From Cyclobacteriaceae bacterium (lineage in GTDB: Bacteria > Bacteroidota > Bacteroidia > Cytophagales > Cyclobacteriaceae): DNA of 64,000 nucleotides. The DNA lies in assembly GCA_016787755.1 (NCBI GenBank), contig JAEUUA010000020.1, positions 1 through 64,000 on the forward strand, in the 5' to 3' direction. The translations under genes and the position numbers were made by a program. The notes below the pieces were generated by a model. It did not search any database, was not told where the DNA came from, and saw only the letters and a list, made by a program, of their open reading frames with translations. Within the stretch, counting starts at the first letter, position 1, and each line of letters starts with the position of its first letter. Positions 1 to 8,725 of this stretch are shown one piece after another.

Positions 1-937
1 GTAAATAAGGAAAGGCTACCTGCGATTGCATAGTAAAGAATCCTTGCTGCTGTTGGAGCGTAACAGAACCACATTTAGCATCCACAACAAAATTGGGTTC
101 CACTAAAATCCCTTTTCCTTGCAGCCAATTTTCAAGGCCCGTATTTTGTACATAGCCTGATGCATTTTGTAAGTCTCCATTTACGCGATTGATCGCAATG
201 GCAATATTACCACCCCGTGCTAAAAATCCATCCAGCTTTTGCAGTTCCGAAGCGCGCAAACTATCCGTTGGACGAACAATCACCAGGGTTTTTATCGAGG
301 TTGGAAAATCGGTGGTATCGTTGAGGGTGATGGGTTGGGTGTTGTAAAGAATTCTAAGTTGTTCGCTAAGTTGATTCATTTCATTGAGACCCGGTTCTCC
401 ATGCCCTTGCAGAAAGCCAAGGGTGGTTTTTTCGGTCACCGAAATCTTCTTAATAGCCGTTGACAAAGCGTACTCCATGGCGGCACCGGGCTGGAGGAAC
501 GGAATAACTTCTTGTTTGTCGTTTAATGAAATCAAAGCTCCAAGAAATGCTTTTTGTTGTTTTACCTGATCCTTTTCGCGCACATTTATTAGCACAGGTT
601 GAATGCCGTGCTGCGCTGCTTCGCGTTCATGAGATTCCTTTTCATTCGGATTGATGAATTCATATTGGAGCATTCCATCTGCCTGGTTGGCATACTCGAT
701 GAGCAGTTCCTGAAAATCCTTGCGTGTTTTAATAATGTGAGGCGGAAGATCTTCAGAAAAATAAGCTTTCACTGTAACAGGTTCCTCCAGGTCATTCAAA
801 ATATCTTCCGTGGCCTCACTTAGGGTATATTGCTTTCCTTCCGTAACATCAAGTCGGATATGAAACTCGTTGGCGAGTAGATTGATGACCAGAATTAAAA
901 CAACAATTAAAAACGTTGAAACATAAACTTTTTTCAT
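1..937 (-). CDS. gldG: Gliding motility ABC transporter auxiliary subunit GldG (partial, left edge)
   Basis: The reading frame starts with ATG at 937-935 and stays open to base 1, giving the N-terminal 312 residues; the C-terminus is outside the window. The protein begins MKKVYVSTFLIVVLILVINL, one membrane-spanning anchor, followed by an extracytoplasmic region (LDVTEGKQYTLSEAT, then DLEEPVTVKAYFS) typical of the GldG/ABC_transp_aux family. It lies 1 base after gldF and in the order gldA-gldF-gldG, so it is surely co-transcribed. In Flavobacterium johnsoniae the GldA-GldF-GldG ABC transporter is associated with gliding; its substrate is not known. The family assignment is firm from the N-terminal pattern and context; I cannot see the second membrane helix expected at the C-terminus. 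Confidence 0.85.
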   Translation of the reverse strand, partial: MKKVYVSTFLIVVLILVINLLANEFHIRLDVTEGKQYTLSEATEDILNDLEEPVTVKAYFSEDLPPHIIKTRKDFQELLIEYANQADGMLQYEFINPNEKESHEREAAQHGIQPVLINVREKDQVKQQKAFLGALISLNDKQEVIPFLQPGAAMEYALSTAIKKISVTEKTTLGFLQGHGEPGLNEMNQLSEQLRILYNTQPITLNDTTDFPTSIKTLVIVRPTDSLRASELQKLDGFLARGGNIAIAINRVNGDLQNASGYVQNTGLENWLQGKGILVEPNFVVDAKCGSVTLQQQQGFFTMQSQVAFPYL

Positions 938-938
938 A

Positions 939-1661
939 CTAGCTAATGTTGCGTTTTGTTAACGATAATTCAGATAGGAAAAGTCCAATCGAGATTATAG
1001 ATAAGAAATAAATCAGATCGCGTGTGTCGATTACTCCGCGAGAAATACTTTCGAAATGATCAGACAAACTCAGCGTACTTAAAAGCTGCCCAGTAAAGCC
1101 CGTGTTGTTGCTGGCTAATACCCCAAAGATCAGATGAAAGAATAGCCCAATTAGCATGGCTAGTAAAAATGCAACGATTTGATTGCTGGTGATGCTACTA
1201 GCGTAAAGCCCAATGCTGATATAGGCTGCACTCATCAACAACAGACCGAGGTATCCACTAAATATTTCACCGTAGTCAATGTTGCCAATATTGGCGAGGG
1301 TTACAACATAAGGAAGTGTAAATGCCAATGCGATGGCAACCAAAACTAGGGTAGATAAGAATTTGCCAATTACAACTTCACGATCAGTTACTGCTTTCGT
1401 TAGTAATAGTTCGATGGTTCCTGTTTTCTTTTCTTCTGCCAATAAGCGCATAGTAAGGGCAGGAATGAAAAAGAATAGTGTCCAGAATGCAATGTTGAAA
1501 AATGATTGCAGACTCGCCTGGCCAACGAAAAAGATATCAGAGCCGAAAAGCCAAGTAAAGAATCCGCTGAATCCTAAAAATAGGATTAGAAGAATGTAGG
1601 CAATAAGTGAATCAAAAAAAGAACCCAGTTCTCGTTTTGCAATTACCCAAATAGCATGCAT
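939..1661 (-). CDS. gldF: Gliding motility ABC transporter permease GldF
   Basis: A 240-residue polytopic membrane protein of the ABC-2 permease type with six predicted hydrophobic segments. It carries the pattern LLAEEKKTGTIELLLTKAVT, which is the conserved cytoplasmic loop of ABC-2 permeases after the second helix. Length matches GldF (about 240 residues). It starts one base after the gldA stop and ends one base before gldG, so the three genes form a tight operon. It would form the membrane channel of the GldA-GldF complex. Many Bacteroidota carry this set even when gliding has not been shown, so the role in motility is taken from the family. Confidence 0.9.
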   Translation of the reverse strand: MHAIWVIAKRELGSFFDSLIAYILLILFLGFSGFFTWLFGSDIFFVGQASLQSFFNIAFWTLFFFIPALTMRLLAEEKKTGTIELLLTKAVTDREVVIGKFLSTLVLVAIALAFTLPYVVTLANIGNIDYGEIFSGYLGLLLMSAAYISIGLYASSITSNQIVAFLLAMLIGLFFHLIFGVLASNNTGFTGQLLSTLSLSDHFESISRGVIDTRDLIYFLSIISIGLFLSELSLTKRNIS

Positions 1662-1662
1662 C

Positions 1663-2592
1663 TCAGTTAACTGTTAGATTTCTGAAAATATCTTCAAGGC
1701 GGGTTTCAATCGGAGTTAATTCACTCAACACCCATTTCTTTTCAACACATAAGTTGAATATGTCTCGTTTTGAAGAGACCCCATTGCGAGAATGAACTTC
1801 AAAGCGGTTTAGATTTTTATCGGCTAACTCAATAAGATCGGTATTTTTTAAACGATTTAATTCGCGTTGAATGTCTTCTACTGGTCCATCTTCAATACGA
1901 ACCTTCAAAATCTCCTTACCTTCTGCCTGCTTTCGTAAGTTCTCTGCAGTGCCATCGGCAACAATTTTCCCTTTGTTAATAATAAGAATGCGATCGCAGG
2001 TAGCTTCAACTTCCGGTAGAATATGGGTGCTTAAAATTACGGTCTTCGCTTTGCCCAACTCTCTGATCAGTTTTCTGATTTCAACAATTTGATTAGGATC
2101 GAGGCCAGTCGTTGGCTCATCCAGAATTAAAATTTCCGGATCGTGGATCATGGCCTGAGCTAATCCTACACGCTGGCGATATCCTTTTGATAGCTCTCCA
2201 ATTTTTTTGTGTTTCTCAGCATTTAGCCCGCATACTTTAATCATCTCTTTTATGCGGCCTGCAACCTTACTTTTTTCTACCCCTTGAAGGGCAGCACAAA
2301 ACTGTAAGTAATCCACCACGGGCATGTCGAGGTAAAGTGGATTATTCTCGGGCAGATAGCCGATATGTTTTTTGATTTCGTCACCATGAGTAGTAACAGA
2401 TTGATCACCAATAATCACATTGCCCACGCCTATGCCAATGTAACCAGTAATCATTTTCATGGTGGTACTTTTGCCTGCCCCATTAGGGCCCAGGAAGCCA
2501 AGAATTTCACCGGTTTTTACTTCAAAGGAGATGTTATCCACGGCATACTGAGGACCATACTGTTTCGAAAGATTTTCGATTCGGATATCCAT
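1663..2592 (-). CDS. gldA: Gliding motility ABC transporter ATP-binding protein GldA
   Basis: A 309-residue ABC ATPase. Walker A GPNGAGKS is at about residues 35-42, the signature LSKGYRQR at 134-141, Walker B ILILDEPTTGLDP at 154-166, and the H-loop histidine lies in ILSTHILPEVE. A C-terminal region of about 90 residues follows the nucleotide-binding domain, as in GldA and other ABC-2 exporters. First gene of the gldA-gldF-gldG operon. It would energise the GldF permease from the cytoplasmic side. Alternative reading: a generic ABC-2 exporter ATPase; the adjacent GldG-type subunit favours the gliding set. Confidence 0.9.
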   Translation of the reverse strand: MDIRIENLSKQYGPQYAVDNISFEVKTGEILGFLGPNGAGKSTTMKMITGYIGIGVGNVIIGDQSVTTHGDEIKKHIGYLPENNPLYLDMPVVDYLQFCAALQGVEKSKVAGRIKEMIKVCGLNAEKHKKIGELSKGYRQRVGLAQAMIHDPEILILDEPTTGLDPNQIVEIRKLIRELGKAKTVILSTHILPEVEATCDRILIINKGKIVADGTAENLRKQAEGKEILKVRIEDGPVEDIQRELNRLKNTDLIELADKNLNRFEVHSRNGVSSKRDIFNLCVEKKWVLSELTPIETRLEDIFRNLTVN

Positions 2593-2998
2593 GTTTCAAC
2601 TAAAGTTTAATTTTCAGACAAATAATTGTCCAGGATGACCAAATGATTTTCAGTCACAATAATTTTGCAAAAATAATTTTTTTGTAAAAAAAATAAAGCG
2701 AAAGAAGAATTCTTTAATTTTTTTGTGCTGGTTATATTAAGATAGGTTGGCCGGGTACATGGTTACTCATTAAGACTTTCTTTAAGGCAAGGATTTTCTT
2801 TCTATCCCTTTTCCGCATCGGCATACTTTCATATTAAGGTAGAGGATATTTTCTTATCAAGGTATGTTGTTCCGATACTTTTCTGAACCCTCCTTATCTT
2901 TAAGAACTGATGAACTCTTTAAATAAACATTTTATTTTTTAGCAGCGACATCAGTAGTTTTAACTTTTTAACGAAACTGTTTGTAAGACTACCCAAGG
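2593..2998. other. Intergenic region without a recognisable gene (406 bp)
   Basis: AT-rich spacer between two minus-strand genes. Apart from the possible gldA promoter element at 2668-2675 I see no open frame with coding character on either strand, no strong hairpin followed by T residues, and no RNA gene. Confidence 0.6.
2668..2675 (-). promoter_or_regulatory. Possible -7 element for gldA operon
   Basis: On the minus strand this reads TATTTTTG, a full match to the Bacteroidota TAnnTTTG element, about 75 bases upstream of the gldA start. No convincing -33 TTG is visible and the region is very AT-rich, so this may be chance. Confidence 0.3.
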
Positions 2999-3637
2999 CT
3001 ATATTTGCTTCCCAAAAACACGGTAAGCCAAATAGCCCATACCGGTAAACATTATCCCTAAAAATCCTAACAGAACGGAAACGAACCACCTCTCCCAGAA
3101 GCTATCAATCAATATTTCAGTTGGTTTATCAGGATCAACAAGCACATTCACTGCCTCATCAATTTTATAATCCTTACTGGAGGAACTGGTCGTACTTTTA
3201 TGCGTGTAAATTTTACCCTTAAACGAGTATTCAAAAGTAGGGGTGTACATTGTAGTGGATCTCCCATCGTCATTTCTGCTTTCATAACTGTCGTAGTCAA
3301 TCACTTTACCTTTTACAGTAATAGCGCGTTCAGAAAATTTATAATTCGAAGCAATAGAGTAAGCGGCAATCGCCAGCATGATAACACCCAAGCACATAAA
3401 AACACCACCTACCAAACGGCCCACATTAACAGGTGGTTTTTTATGTATTTCATCTTGCATGGATTTAAACTCCTTCTCCAGATCAGATTCTGTTTCCTCT
3501 TCTAACTTCTCGGCAAGGAGTAAGGCTTGATCAGCTGTAATTGTAAGCGTCTCTTGCAAGTAGCGCACAGCTTCCAACTTGTCACCCATTTCAATGAGTT
3601 CAACAGCATGGTCTTTTTGCTCCGGAGAAAGAGTCAT
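2999..3637 (-). CDS. DUF3592 domain membrane protein
   Basis: A 212-residue protein of unknown function. Residues 1-70 are a soluble, charged N-terminal part rich in Glu and Lys. A first transmembrane helix lies at about 74-96, then an extracytoplasmic segment of about 85 residues (GKVIDYDSYESR, TPTFEYSFKGKIY, VNVLVDPDKPTEILID), and a second helix at about 184-206. The middle segment has the layout of DUF3592, a domain placed between two membrane helices. The gene stands alone between an upstream terminator and a spacer. Function cannot be stated. Confidence 0.75.
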   Translation of the reverse strand: MTLSPEQKDHAVELIEMGDKLEAVRYLQETLTITADQALLLAEKLEEETESDLEKEFKSMQDEIHKKPPVNVGRLVGGVFMCLGVIMLAIAAYSIASNYKFSERAITVKGKVIDYDSYESRNDDGRSTTMYTPTFEYSFKGKIYTHKSTTSSSSKDYKIDEAVNVLVDPDKPTEILIDSFWERWFVSVLLGFLGIMFTGMGYLAYRVFGKQI

Positions 3638-3669
3638 AGCAAATAGATTTTATGGTGGTTTTTTTCCTC

Positions 3670-3700
3670 AAAAAAAGGACCACTATAAGTCCCTTTTTTA
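3670..3700 (-). terminator. Intrinsic terminator after the DUF1761 gene
   Basis: On the minus strand GGGAC, an eight-base loop, GTCC and seven T follow each other, with A residues on the other flank extending the stem, so it may work in both directions. It lies between the stop of the gene at 3725 and the start of the gene ending at 3637. Confidence 0.6.
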
Positions 3701-3724
3701 CGGTTGGGAACTTTTTTGAGTTTA

Positions 3725-4153
3725 TTACATCAGTGTTAATATGGTTGCAGCCACCAACAACATCACAAGGTGATACCCTGTGTTGATACCAAATAACTTC
3801 CACGACTTCTTTTCCCAGGTAACAATCCCGATATCCACAGGAAGGTAAAAACCAAGCCAGGTGAAGATGGTTGCATTGATAATATTTCCCACTGCACCCA
3901 TCTCAGCGTTGCCGGGTACAAAACTCCAGGCTGCCATGTTGTGCGCAAAAACATAAGCGAGGAAAAAATTTCCAATCACCATAAAGATCATTCCTTTGGC
4001 CATTTCTCCACCCGTGGGTTTAACGGAGGTATCAAATCCCATTTCCTTAGCCCAGGCTTTTCCAAACAGGGGAGTGTACCATAAAAAACCGAGGACAAAA
4101 TTTGCGACTACAGCCACTAGTATGGCCACCATGTTAATTTGAATTGCTTCCAT
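3725..4153 (-). CDS. DUF1761 domain membrane protein
   Basis: A 142-residue integral membrane protein with four hydrophobic segments. The N-terminus INMVAILVAVVANFVLGFLW followed by YTPLFGKAWAKEMGF is the hallmark of the DUF1761 family (small four-helix membrane proteins of unknown function). Length is normal for the family. It is transcribed divergently from the cytochrome gene at 4289 and is followed by a terminator, so it appears monocistronic. No function can be inferred. Confidence 0.8.
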   Translation of the reverse strand: MEAIQINMVAILVAVVANFVLGFLWYTPLFGKAWAKEMGFDTSVKPTGGEMAKGMIFMVIGNFFLAYVFAHNMAAWSFVPGNAEMGAVGNIINATIFTWLGFYLPVDIGIVTWEKKSWKLFGINTGYHLVMLLVAATILTLM

Positions 4154-4288
4154 ATTTAATTATTATTTAGGATTTAGATTTGATAAATATACTAAAAGAG
4201 GGGAATCCATCTATCCTGAAAAAATGCTATTTGCGAGTTGTAGGGATTATGTCAATTTGAGTATCTTCACTCACCCAAACCTAACCTT

Positions 4289-5275
4289 ATGTTCAAGAAA
4301 ATAATGCTCGGCATCCTGCTGTTGCTTGTACTAGCTGCGGTAGGCTTTGTTTTATTTGTTACCTTTAACTACGAACGAACTTTTGACGCGCCTTATCCAT
4401 CTATAAAGGCAAGTACAGATTCAGCATTGATTGCGCGTGGAAAATACCTAGCCTACGGACCCGCGCATTGTTCCCACTGCCATATTTCACTTACACAGTT
4501 TGCCCGTGTAGAGCGCGGAGAAGAAGTTCCATTGTCCGGGGGTTTTCCCTTTAAGCTTCCAATAGGTACAATCGTTACTCCAAACATCACTCCAGATAAT
4601 GAGACAGGCATTGGAAAATTATCGGATGGGGAAATCGCTCGTGCGTTGCGGTACGGTGTCCGACACGATGGACGAGCAATAATTGATTTTATGCCTTTCT
4701 ATGATATCAGCGATTATGACTTAACGGCTATAATTTCATTTTTACGCACTCAGACTCCCATAAACGCTTTTCAACCCATCAACCATGATTGGAACTTTAT
4801 GGGGAAAGCGGTAATGGCTTTGGTGATGAAACCAATGGGTGATGGCGAAGTGCCACCATCACCAGCTCCAGATTCTACTGCTGCGTTTGGCAAGTACCTG
4901 GTCGACAACGTGGCCAATTGTCGAGGTTGTCATACGAATCGTGATATGATGACGGGTGCCTACATTGGCCCCGATATGGCTGGCCCCACCAAGTTCGAAG
5001 TATTTGACCTTGCCACGGGAAGCATCATTGAAGGCAAACATATTGTGGCACCCAACCTTACTCCTGATCCTGAGACTGGCCGTATTACTGATTGGACGAA
5101 ACAGGATTTTTTAGCACGGTTTAGAAGGGGAACCCTTATTCCTGGAACACCCATGCCATGGGGCCCGTTCGGTCGCATGAGCGATATGGAGTTAATTGCG
5201 ATTTGGAAATATTTACAGACCCTTACACCTGTGAAAAGTGAAGCACCTATAGGCATTCAAGAGGGAAATCCTTAA
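4289..5275 (+). CDS. Diheme c-type cytochrome
   Basis: A 328-residue membrane-anchored cytochrome. A hydrophobic anchor occupies residues 5-26. Two class I cytochrome c domains follow, with heme motifs CSHCH at 61-65 and CRGCH at 211-215. Likely axial methionines lie in FMPFYDIS (Met135) and GTPMPWG (Met289). Both domains share the pattern APNLTPD/TPNITPD, suggesting internal duplication. The layout resembles the cytochrome subunits of periplasmic alcohol or sorbose dehydrogenases, but no dehydrogenase is next to it. It would carry electrons on the periplasmic face of the inner membrane; its partners are unknown. Confidence 0.88.
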   Translation: MFKKIMLGILLLLVLAAVGFVLFVTFNYERTFDAPYPSIKASTDSALIARGKYLAYGPAHCSHCHISLTQFARVERGEEVPLSGGFPFKLPIGTIVTPNITPDNETGIGKLSDGEIARALRYGVRHDGRAIIDFMPFYDISDYDLTAIISFLRTQTPINAFQPINHDWNFMGKAVMALVMKPMGDGEVPPSPAPDSTAAFGKYLVDNVANCRGCHTNRDMMTGAYIGPDMAGPTKFEVFDLATGSIIEGKHIVAPNLTPDPETGRITDWTKQDFLARFRRGTLIPGTPMPWGPFGRMSDMELIAIWKYLQTLTPVKSEAPIGIQEGNP

Positions 5276-5318
5276 GCATGAGAATTTTTTTCCGGTGTTT
5301 TAAAAAATCAGATTGATC

Positions 5319-6536
5319 TCACTTACAAATTGTATCAAAGATTTTCTTTTCCACGACAATCTCATATCGAGTAGCTGCGGTTAGATCTTTACAGGCTAAC
5401 TCTTTCTTGCCCATGCGGTGATAGGTGAGAGCCCGGTTGTAAAAGGCTAAGCCATATTCGGGATAGTAAGTGATAGCAACCGTGTAATCTTCAATAGCAT
5501 CTGAAAGCCGATTCAGTTTTACAGAAGCATTTCCATGATTCAGCCATCCTTTTTCGTAATCAGGTTTCAATTCGAGTACTCTTTTATAATCAGCAAGGGC
5601 GCCTTTCACATCGTTGCTTTGCTCTTTTACAATTCCACGGTTCAACCAATAATCCACTTCCGTGGGATCTAATCGAATCGCCTCAGAATAATCTGCCAAT
5701 GCTCCGGATAGGTTTCCGGTTTTCATGTAAAGCGATCCTCGTTCAGCAAACGAGTAAGGGAGTGGATTATTCTCGATTGCTTCATTGAGTAATTTCTCTT
5801 TCTCTGTTGAGTTACCAATCCAGGAAGTTAGGATGGCCAAATTATGTTTGGCTAAGCTGCTTTCAGGATTGAGAGTTAACGTCTGGTTCAAATCGGATTT
5901 AGCTCCTGTGGAATCACCGGCTAAAAGTTTTGCCAATCCCCGATTTAGATAGAAGTCTGCATTGCCGGGATTAAGCTTGATCGCGGAATCAAAATGAACT
6001 TCAGCAGCTTTATAATTAGTGAGCTTTGTTTCAATTAGTCCTAAGTAATTGAGAAACGTAGGGGTGAGGTTATCTTGGGCCGTAAACACTTTTGTTACAC
6101 CACCACCATTTTGATCAGATTGAAAGTAAACTGTATTGGTTTCGCCACCAGGCATGGTCAACAATTTCTGAAAGTCTTCCTTGGCAACAGCCCACTGACC
6201 ATAATTATATCGGCCAATCGCCCGACTGAAGAGCGCTTCTTTGTCATCAGGCTTTGCATCTAAATAGATATTGTAATCCGTAAGCGCGCCTTGTTTGTCA
6301 CCCATGCTTTCCCTGACAAGCGCACGGGAATAATAGGCGTCCATGTAGAATGGACTCAATCGAAGGCATTCATTGAAATGGGCTAGAGCCGTTTTATAAG
6401 ATTTATTTTTTAAAGCTTCTTCACCCTTTTCAAAATAGTAAGCAGCGGATCGACTTTTTACGTCTTGCTGACTATAGGCCTGCAACAAGACAATGAATAC
6501 TAATCCAATAGAAGAATAGATCTTGGCCAAACACAT
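5319..6536 (-). CDS. Exported TPR repeat protein
   Basis: A tetratricopeptide protein of 405 residues. The frame is open to a TTG at 6581, but the ATG at 6536-6534 gives a proper signal peptide (MCLAKIYSSIGLVFIVLLQA, cleavage after YSQ) and is preferred. About eight to nine TPR units fill the rest, with repeated patterns such as AYYSRALVRESMGD, FYLNRGLAKLLAGD, YWLNRGIVKEQSND and AFYNRALTYHRMGK. TPR proteins of this kind act as protein-binding scaffolds in the periplasm or at the outer membrane. It is divergent from the TetR gene. No partner can be named. Confidence 0.82.
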   Translation of the reverse strand: MCLAKIYSSIGLVFIVLLQAYSQQDVKSRSAAYYFEKGEEALKNKSYKTALAHFNECLRLSPFYMDAYYSRALVRESMGDKQGALTDYNIYLDAKPDDKEALFSRAIGRYNYGQWAVAKEDFQKLLTMPGGETNTVYFQSDQNGGGVTKVFTAQDNLTPTFLNYLGLIETKLTNYKAAEVHFDSAIKLNPGNADFYLNRGLAKLLAGDSTGAKSDLNQTLTLNPESSLAKHNLAILTSWIGNSTEKEKLLNEAIENNPLPYSFAERGSLYMKTGNLSGALADYSEAIRLDPTEVDYWLNRGIVKEQSNDVKGALADYKRVLELKPDYEKGWLNHGNASVKLNRLSDAIEDYTVAITYYPEYGLAFYNRALTYHRMGKKELACKDLTAATRYEIVVEKKIFDTICK

Positions 6537-6638
6537 CCTTAAAATTGAGAATAAATCGGATGAAATGCCACCATCGACCAAACACGAAAGATATAGAAGG
6601 TAGGATAAACTTATTCTTCGAAATGATGTTTTAAGAAT

Positions 6639-7310
6639 ATGGAAAAGACTAAAAAATCAAAATCCTCCAGCAAGGCTACCTCTTCCGCTAAAATCATAGC
6701 TGGTTATCGTGAGTATCTGCTCACAGAAGGCAATCAACCCGCATCCGTTTTTAAGTTCTGCAAAGATCATGGGTTTAACGAGACTGAGTTCTATCAATTC
6801 TTTGGATCGTTTGAAGCCATTGAGAAATCAATTTGGCAAGAATTTATCGTTGATACGCGCACGCGAATGGAGGCAGATTCTAATTATCAGGCTTTCACTA
6901 CGCGCGAAAAGATTTTGACCTTCTATTTTATGCTGGCCGAGTCGTTGAAGACGGAACGGAGTTTTGTGCTCTATCAACTTAAAGGCTGGAAAAATCCTTC
7001 CATCGTTCCTTCTTTTCTAAAGGGGTTCAAAACTTCGTTTGAGGAATGGCTTAACTCGGTACTCAACGAAGGAAAGGGAACCGGAGAAATTGCCAAGCGC
7101 CCATTCCTCGATCAACGGTATGATATGCTCTTTTGGTTACACCTGATGTTCATCCTTCAGTTTTGGAGCCATGATGAAAGTGCCAATTTCGAAAAGACCG
7201 ATGCTGCGATTGAAAAGTCGGTCAACCTCGCATTTGATTTAATTGGCAAAGGAGTACTTGATAATGCCATCGACTTCGGCAAGTTTCTTTATCAAAATTC
7301 TAAAAACTGA
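6639..7310 (+). CDS. TetR family transcriptional regulator
   Basis: A 223-residue regulator. The N-terminal part (residues 16-65) fits the TetR helix-turn-helix with ASVFKFCKDHGFNETEFYQF as the DNA-binding helices, and a longer helical ligand-binding domain follows. The first 15 residues are a Lys/Ser-rich tail. It ends 14 bases before the AarF-type kinase gene at 7325 and is almost certainly co-transcribed with it, so it may control that kinase. The TetR sequence match is weaker than usual in the recognition helix (no clear YYHF motif but EFYQFF), which is common in Bacteroidota members. Confidence 0.75.
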   Translation: MEKTKKSKSSSKATSSAKIIAGYREYLLTEGNQPASVFKFCKDHGFNETEFYQFFGSFEAIEKSIWQEFIVDTRTRMEADSNYQAFTTREKILTFYFMLAESLKTERSFVLYQLKGWKNPSIVPSFLKGFKTSFEEWLNSVLNEGKGTGEIAKRPFLDQRYDMLFWLHLMFILQFWSHDESANFEKTDAAIEKSVNLAFDLIGKGVLDNAIDFGKFLYQNSKN

Positions 7311-7324
7311 TTTCAGTTCCTTTC

Positions 7325-8647
7325 ATGGCAATTCTTAACGAGCAAAAGAGTATTCCAGTTGGTAAAGTGCAGCGGGCCACTAAGTTCATTTCTACCGGAG
7401 CAAAAATTGGTACCAATTATTTAAAGCACTACAGCAAAAAACTTGTAAATCCAGAACTCTCAAGAGATGAGTTGCATCACGATAATGCAACGGATATCTA
7501 CAATTCACTTAGCCAGTTAAAAGGAAGTGCATTAAAAGTGGCACAGATGTTAAGCATGGATAAAAACTTGCTACCATCAGCCTATCAGCAGCAGTTTGCC
7601 ATGGCACAGTACAGTGCCCCTCCACTTTCCTATCCTTTAGTGGTGAGAACCTTCGAGCGGTCGCTTAAAAAAAAACCAACTGAGATTTTTGACACGTTTT
7701 CTGCGGCAGCTAGTAACGCTGCCTCAATCGGGCAAGTACATCAGGCTACGCTAAAAGGAAAGAAACTTGCAGTTAAGATTCAATATCCAGGTGTAGCGGA
7801 TAGTGTAAAGAGTGATTTGGCGATGGTGAAGCCGATAGCACTGCGCATGTTCAAACTCAATCAGGCCGAGTACAATGAATTTATTGGTGAGGTAGAAAGT
7901 CGGTTGCTGGAAGAGGCGGATTATCATTTAGAGTTGAAGCGATCTATCGAGCTGTCGAAGCAGTGTAAACATATACCCAATCTTATTTTTCCTGATTATT
8001 ATCCATCGCTTTCCGCGGATCGGATTTTGACGATGGATTGGATTGAAGGGAGACCACTCGGGGAGATTTTTAAGAACGCTACATTAACGCAACAGGAACG
8101 AAATCAATTAGGGCAGGCACTTTGGGATTTTTATCACTATCAGATTCATTCGCTGCGCGCCTTGCATGCTGATCCACACCCAGGTAATTTTATTATTACT
8201 CCAGATAATAAACTAGGAGTTATTGACTTTGGGTGCGTAAAAGAAATCCCCAAAGACTTTTATAAGGTTTATTTTCAACTGTTGGACAAAGATATTCTGA
8301 ACGATAAAACCCGGCTGGATAAAGTTTTTCATGAACTACGCTTTGTTTATCCTGACGATACAGGAAAAGACAATGTGTTTTTTAAAGAAGTCTTTACTCA
8401 ATTAGTTGAACTGCTTGGTCGCCCTTTTCGTACCCCAAAATTTGATTTTGCTGAAAAGACTTACTTTGCTTCTCTATACCAATTTGGTGAAGAGATCGGT
8501 AACATGAAAGCCTTCCGTGAGTCAAAGCGGGCGAGGGGAGTTAAGGATGCGTTGTATATCAATCGCACATACTATGGTCTTTACAACCTACTTCATGAGC
8601 TAAAGGCTTTGGTAGATACCACTTCTTTTGTTGACTTTAAGCCTTAA
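7325..8647 (+). CDS. ABC1/AarF/UbiB family atypical kinase
   Basis: A 440-residue protein-kinase-like ATPase. Family motifs are all visible: LKGSALKVAQMLS at 66-77 (the KxGQ motif, here KVAQ), the alanine-rich nucleotide loop AASIGQVHQA at 132-141, the lysine in AVKIQYPG (Lys151), EEADYHLEL at 196-204, the catalytic HADPHPGN at 281-288, and the metal-binding IDFGC at 300-304. Members support isoprenoid quinone synthesis or lipid homeostasis; this organism would use menaquinone. No C-terminal membrane helix is evident, unlike E. coli UbiB. Located 14 bases behind a TetR gene. The G-to-A change in the KxGQ motif is noted as unusual. Confidence 0.9.
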   Translation: MAILNEQKSIPVGKVQRATKFISTGAKIGTNYLKHYSKKLVNPELSRDELHHDNATDIYNSLSQLKGSALKVAQMLSMDKNLLPSAYQQQFAMAQYSAPPLSYPLVVRTFERSLKKKPTEIFDTFSAAASNAASIGQVHQATLKGKKLAVKIQYPGVADSVKSDLAMVKPIALRMFKLNQAEYNEFIGEVESRLLEEADYHLELKRSIELSKQCKHIPNLIFPDYYPSLSADRILTMDWIEGRPLGEIFKNATLTQQERNQLGQALWDFYHYQIHSLRALHADPHPGNFIITPDNKLGVIDFGCVKEIPKDFYKVYFQLLDKDILNDKTRLDKVFHELRFVYPDDTGKDNVFFKEVFTQLVELLGRPFRTPKFDFAEKTYFASLYQFGEEIGNMKAFRESKRARGVKDALYINRTYYGLYNLLHELKALVDTTSFVDFKP

Positions 8648-8679
8648 AAAGGGGTTTATTACAAATTAAGTGCTTAATA

Positions 8680-8716
8680 TTAGATAATATAAATTACCTA
8701 TATTTGTATTATCTAA
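8680..8716 (+). promoter_or_regulatory. Promoter inside a perfect inverted repeat upstream of the ATPase gene
   Basis: TTAGATAATA at 8680-8689 and its exact reverse complement TATTATCTAA at 8707-8716 flank a 17-base spacer that contains TATATTTG (8699-8706), a perfect -7 element. The start codon is at 8726. The arrangement looks like an operator that covers the promoter. Confidence 0.5.
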
Positions 8717-8725
8717 GTCTAGGTA

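Noticed and set aside
1333..1599. Open frame opposite gldF
   Set aside because: Antisense shadow of a well-supported membrane protein without hydrophobic or domain signal of its own.
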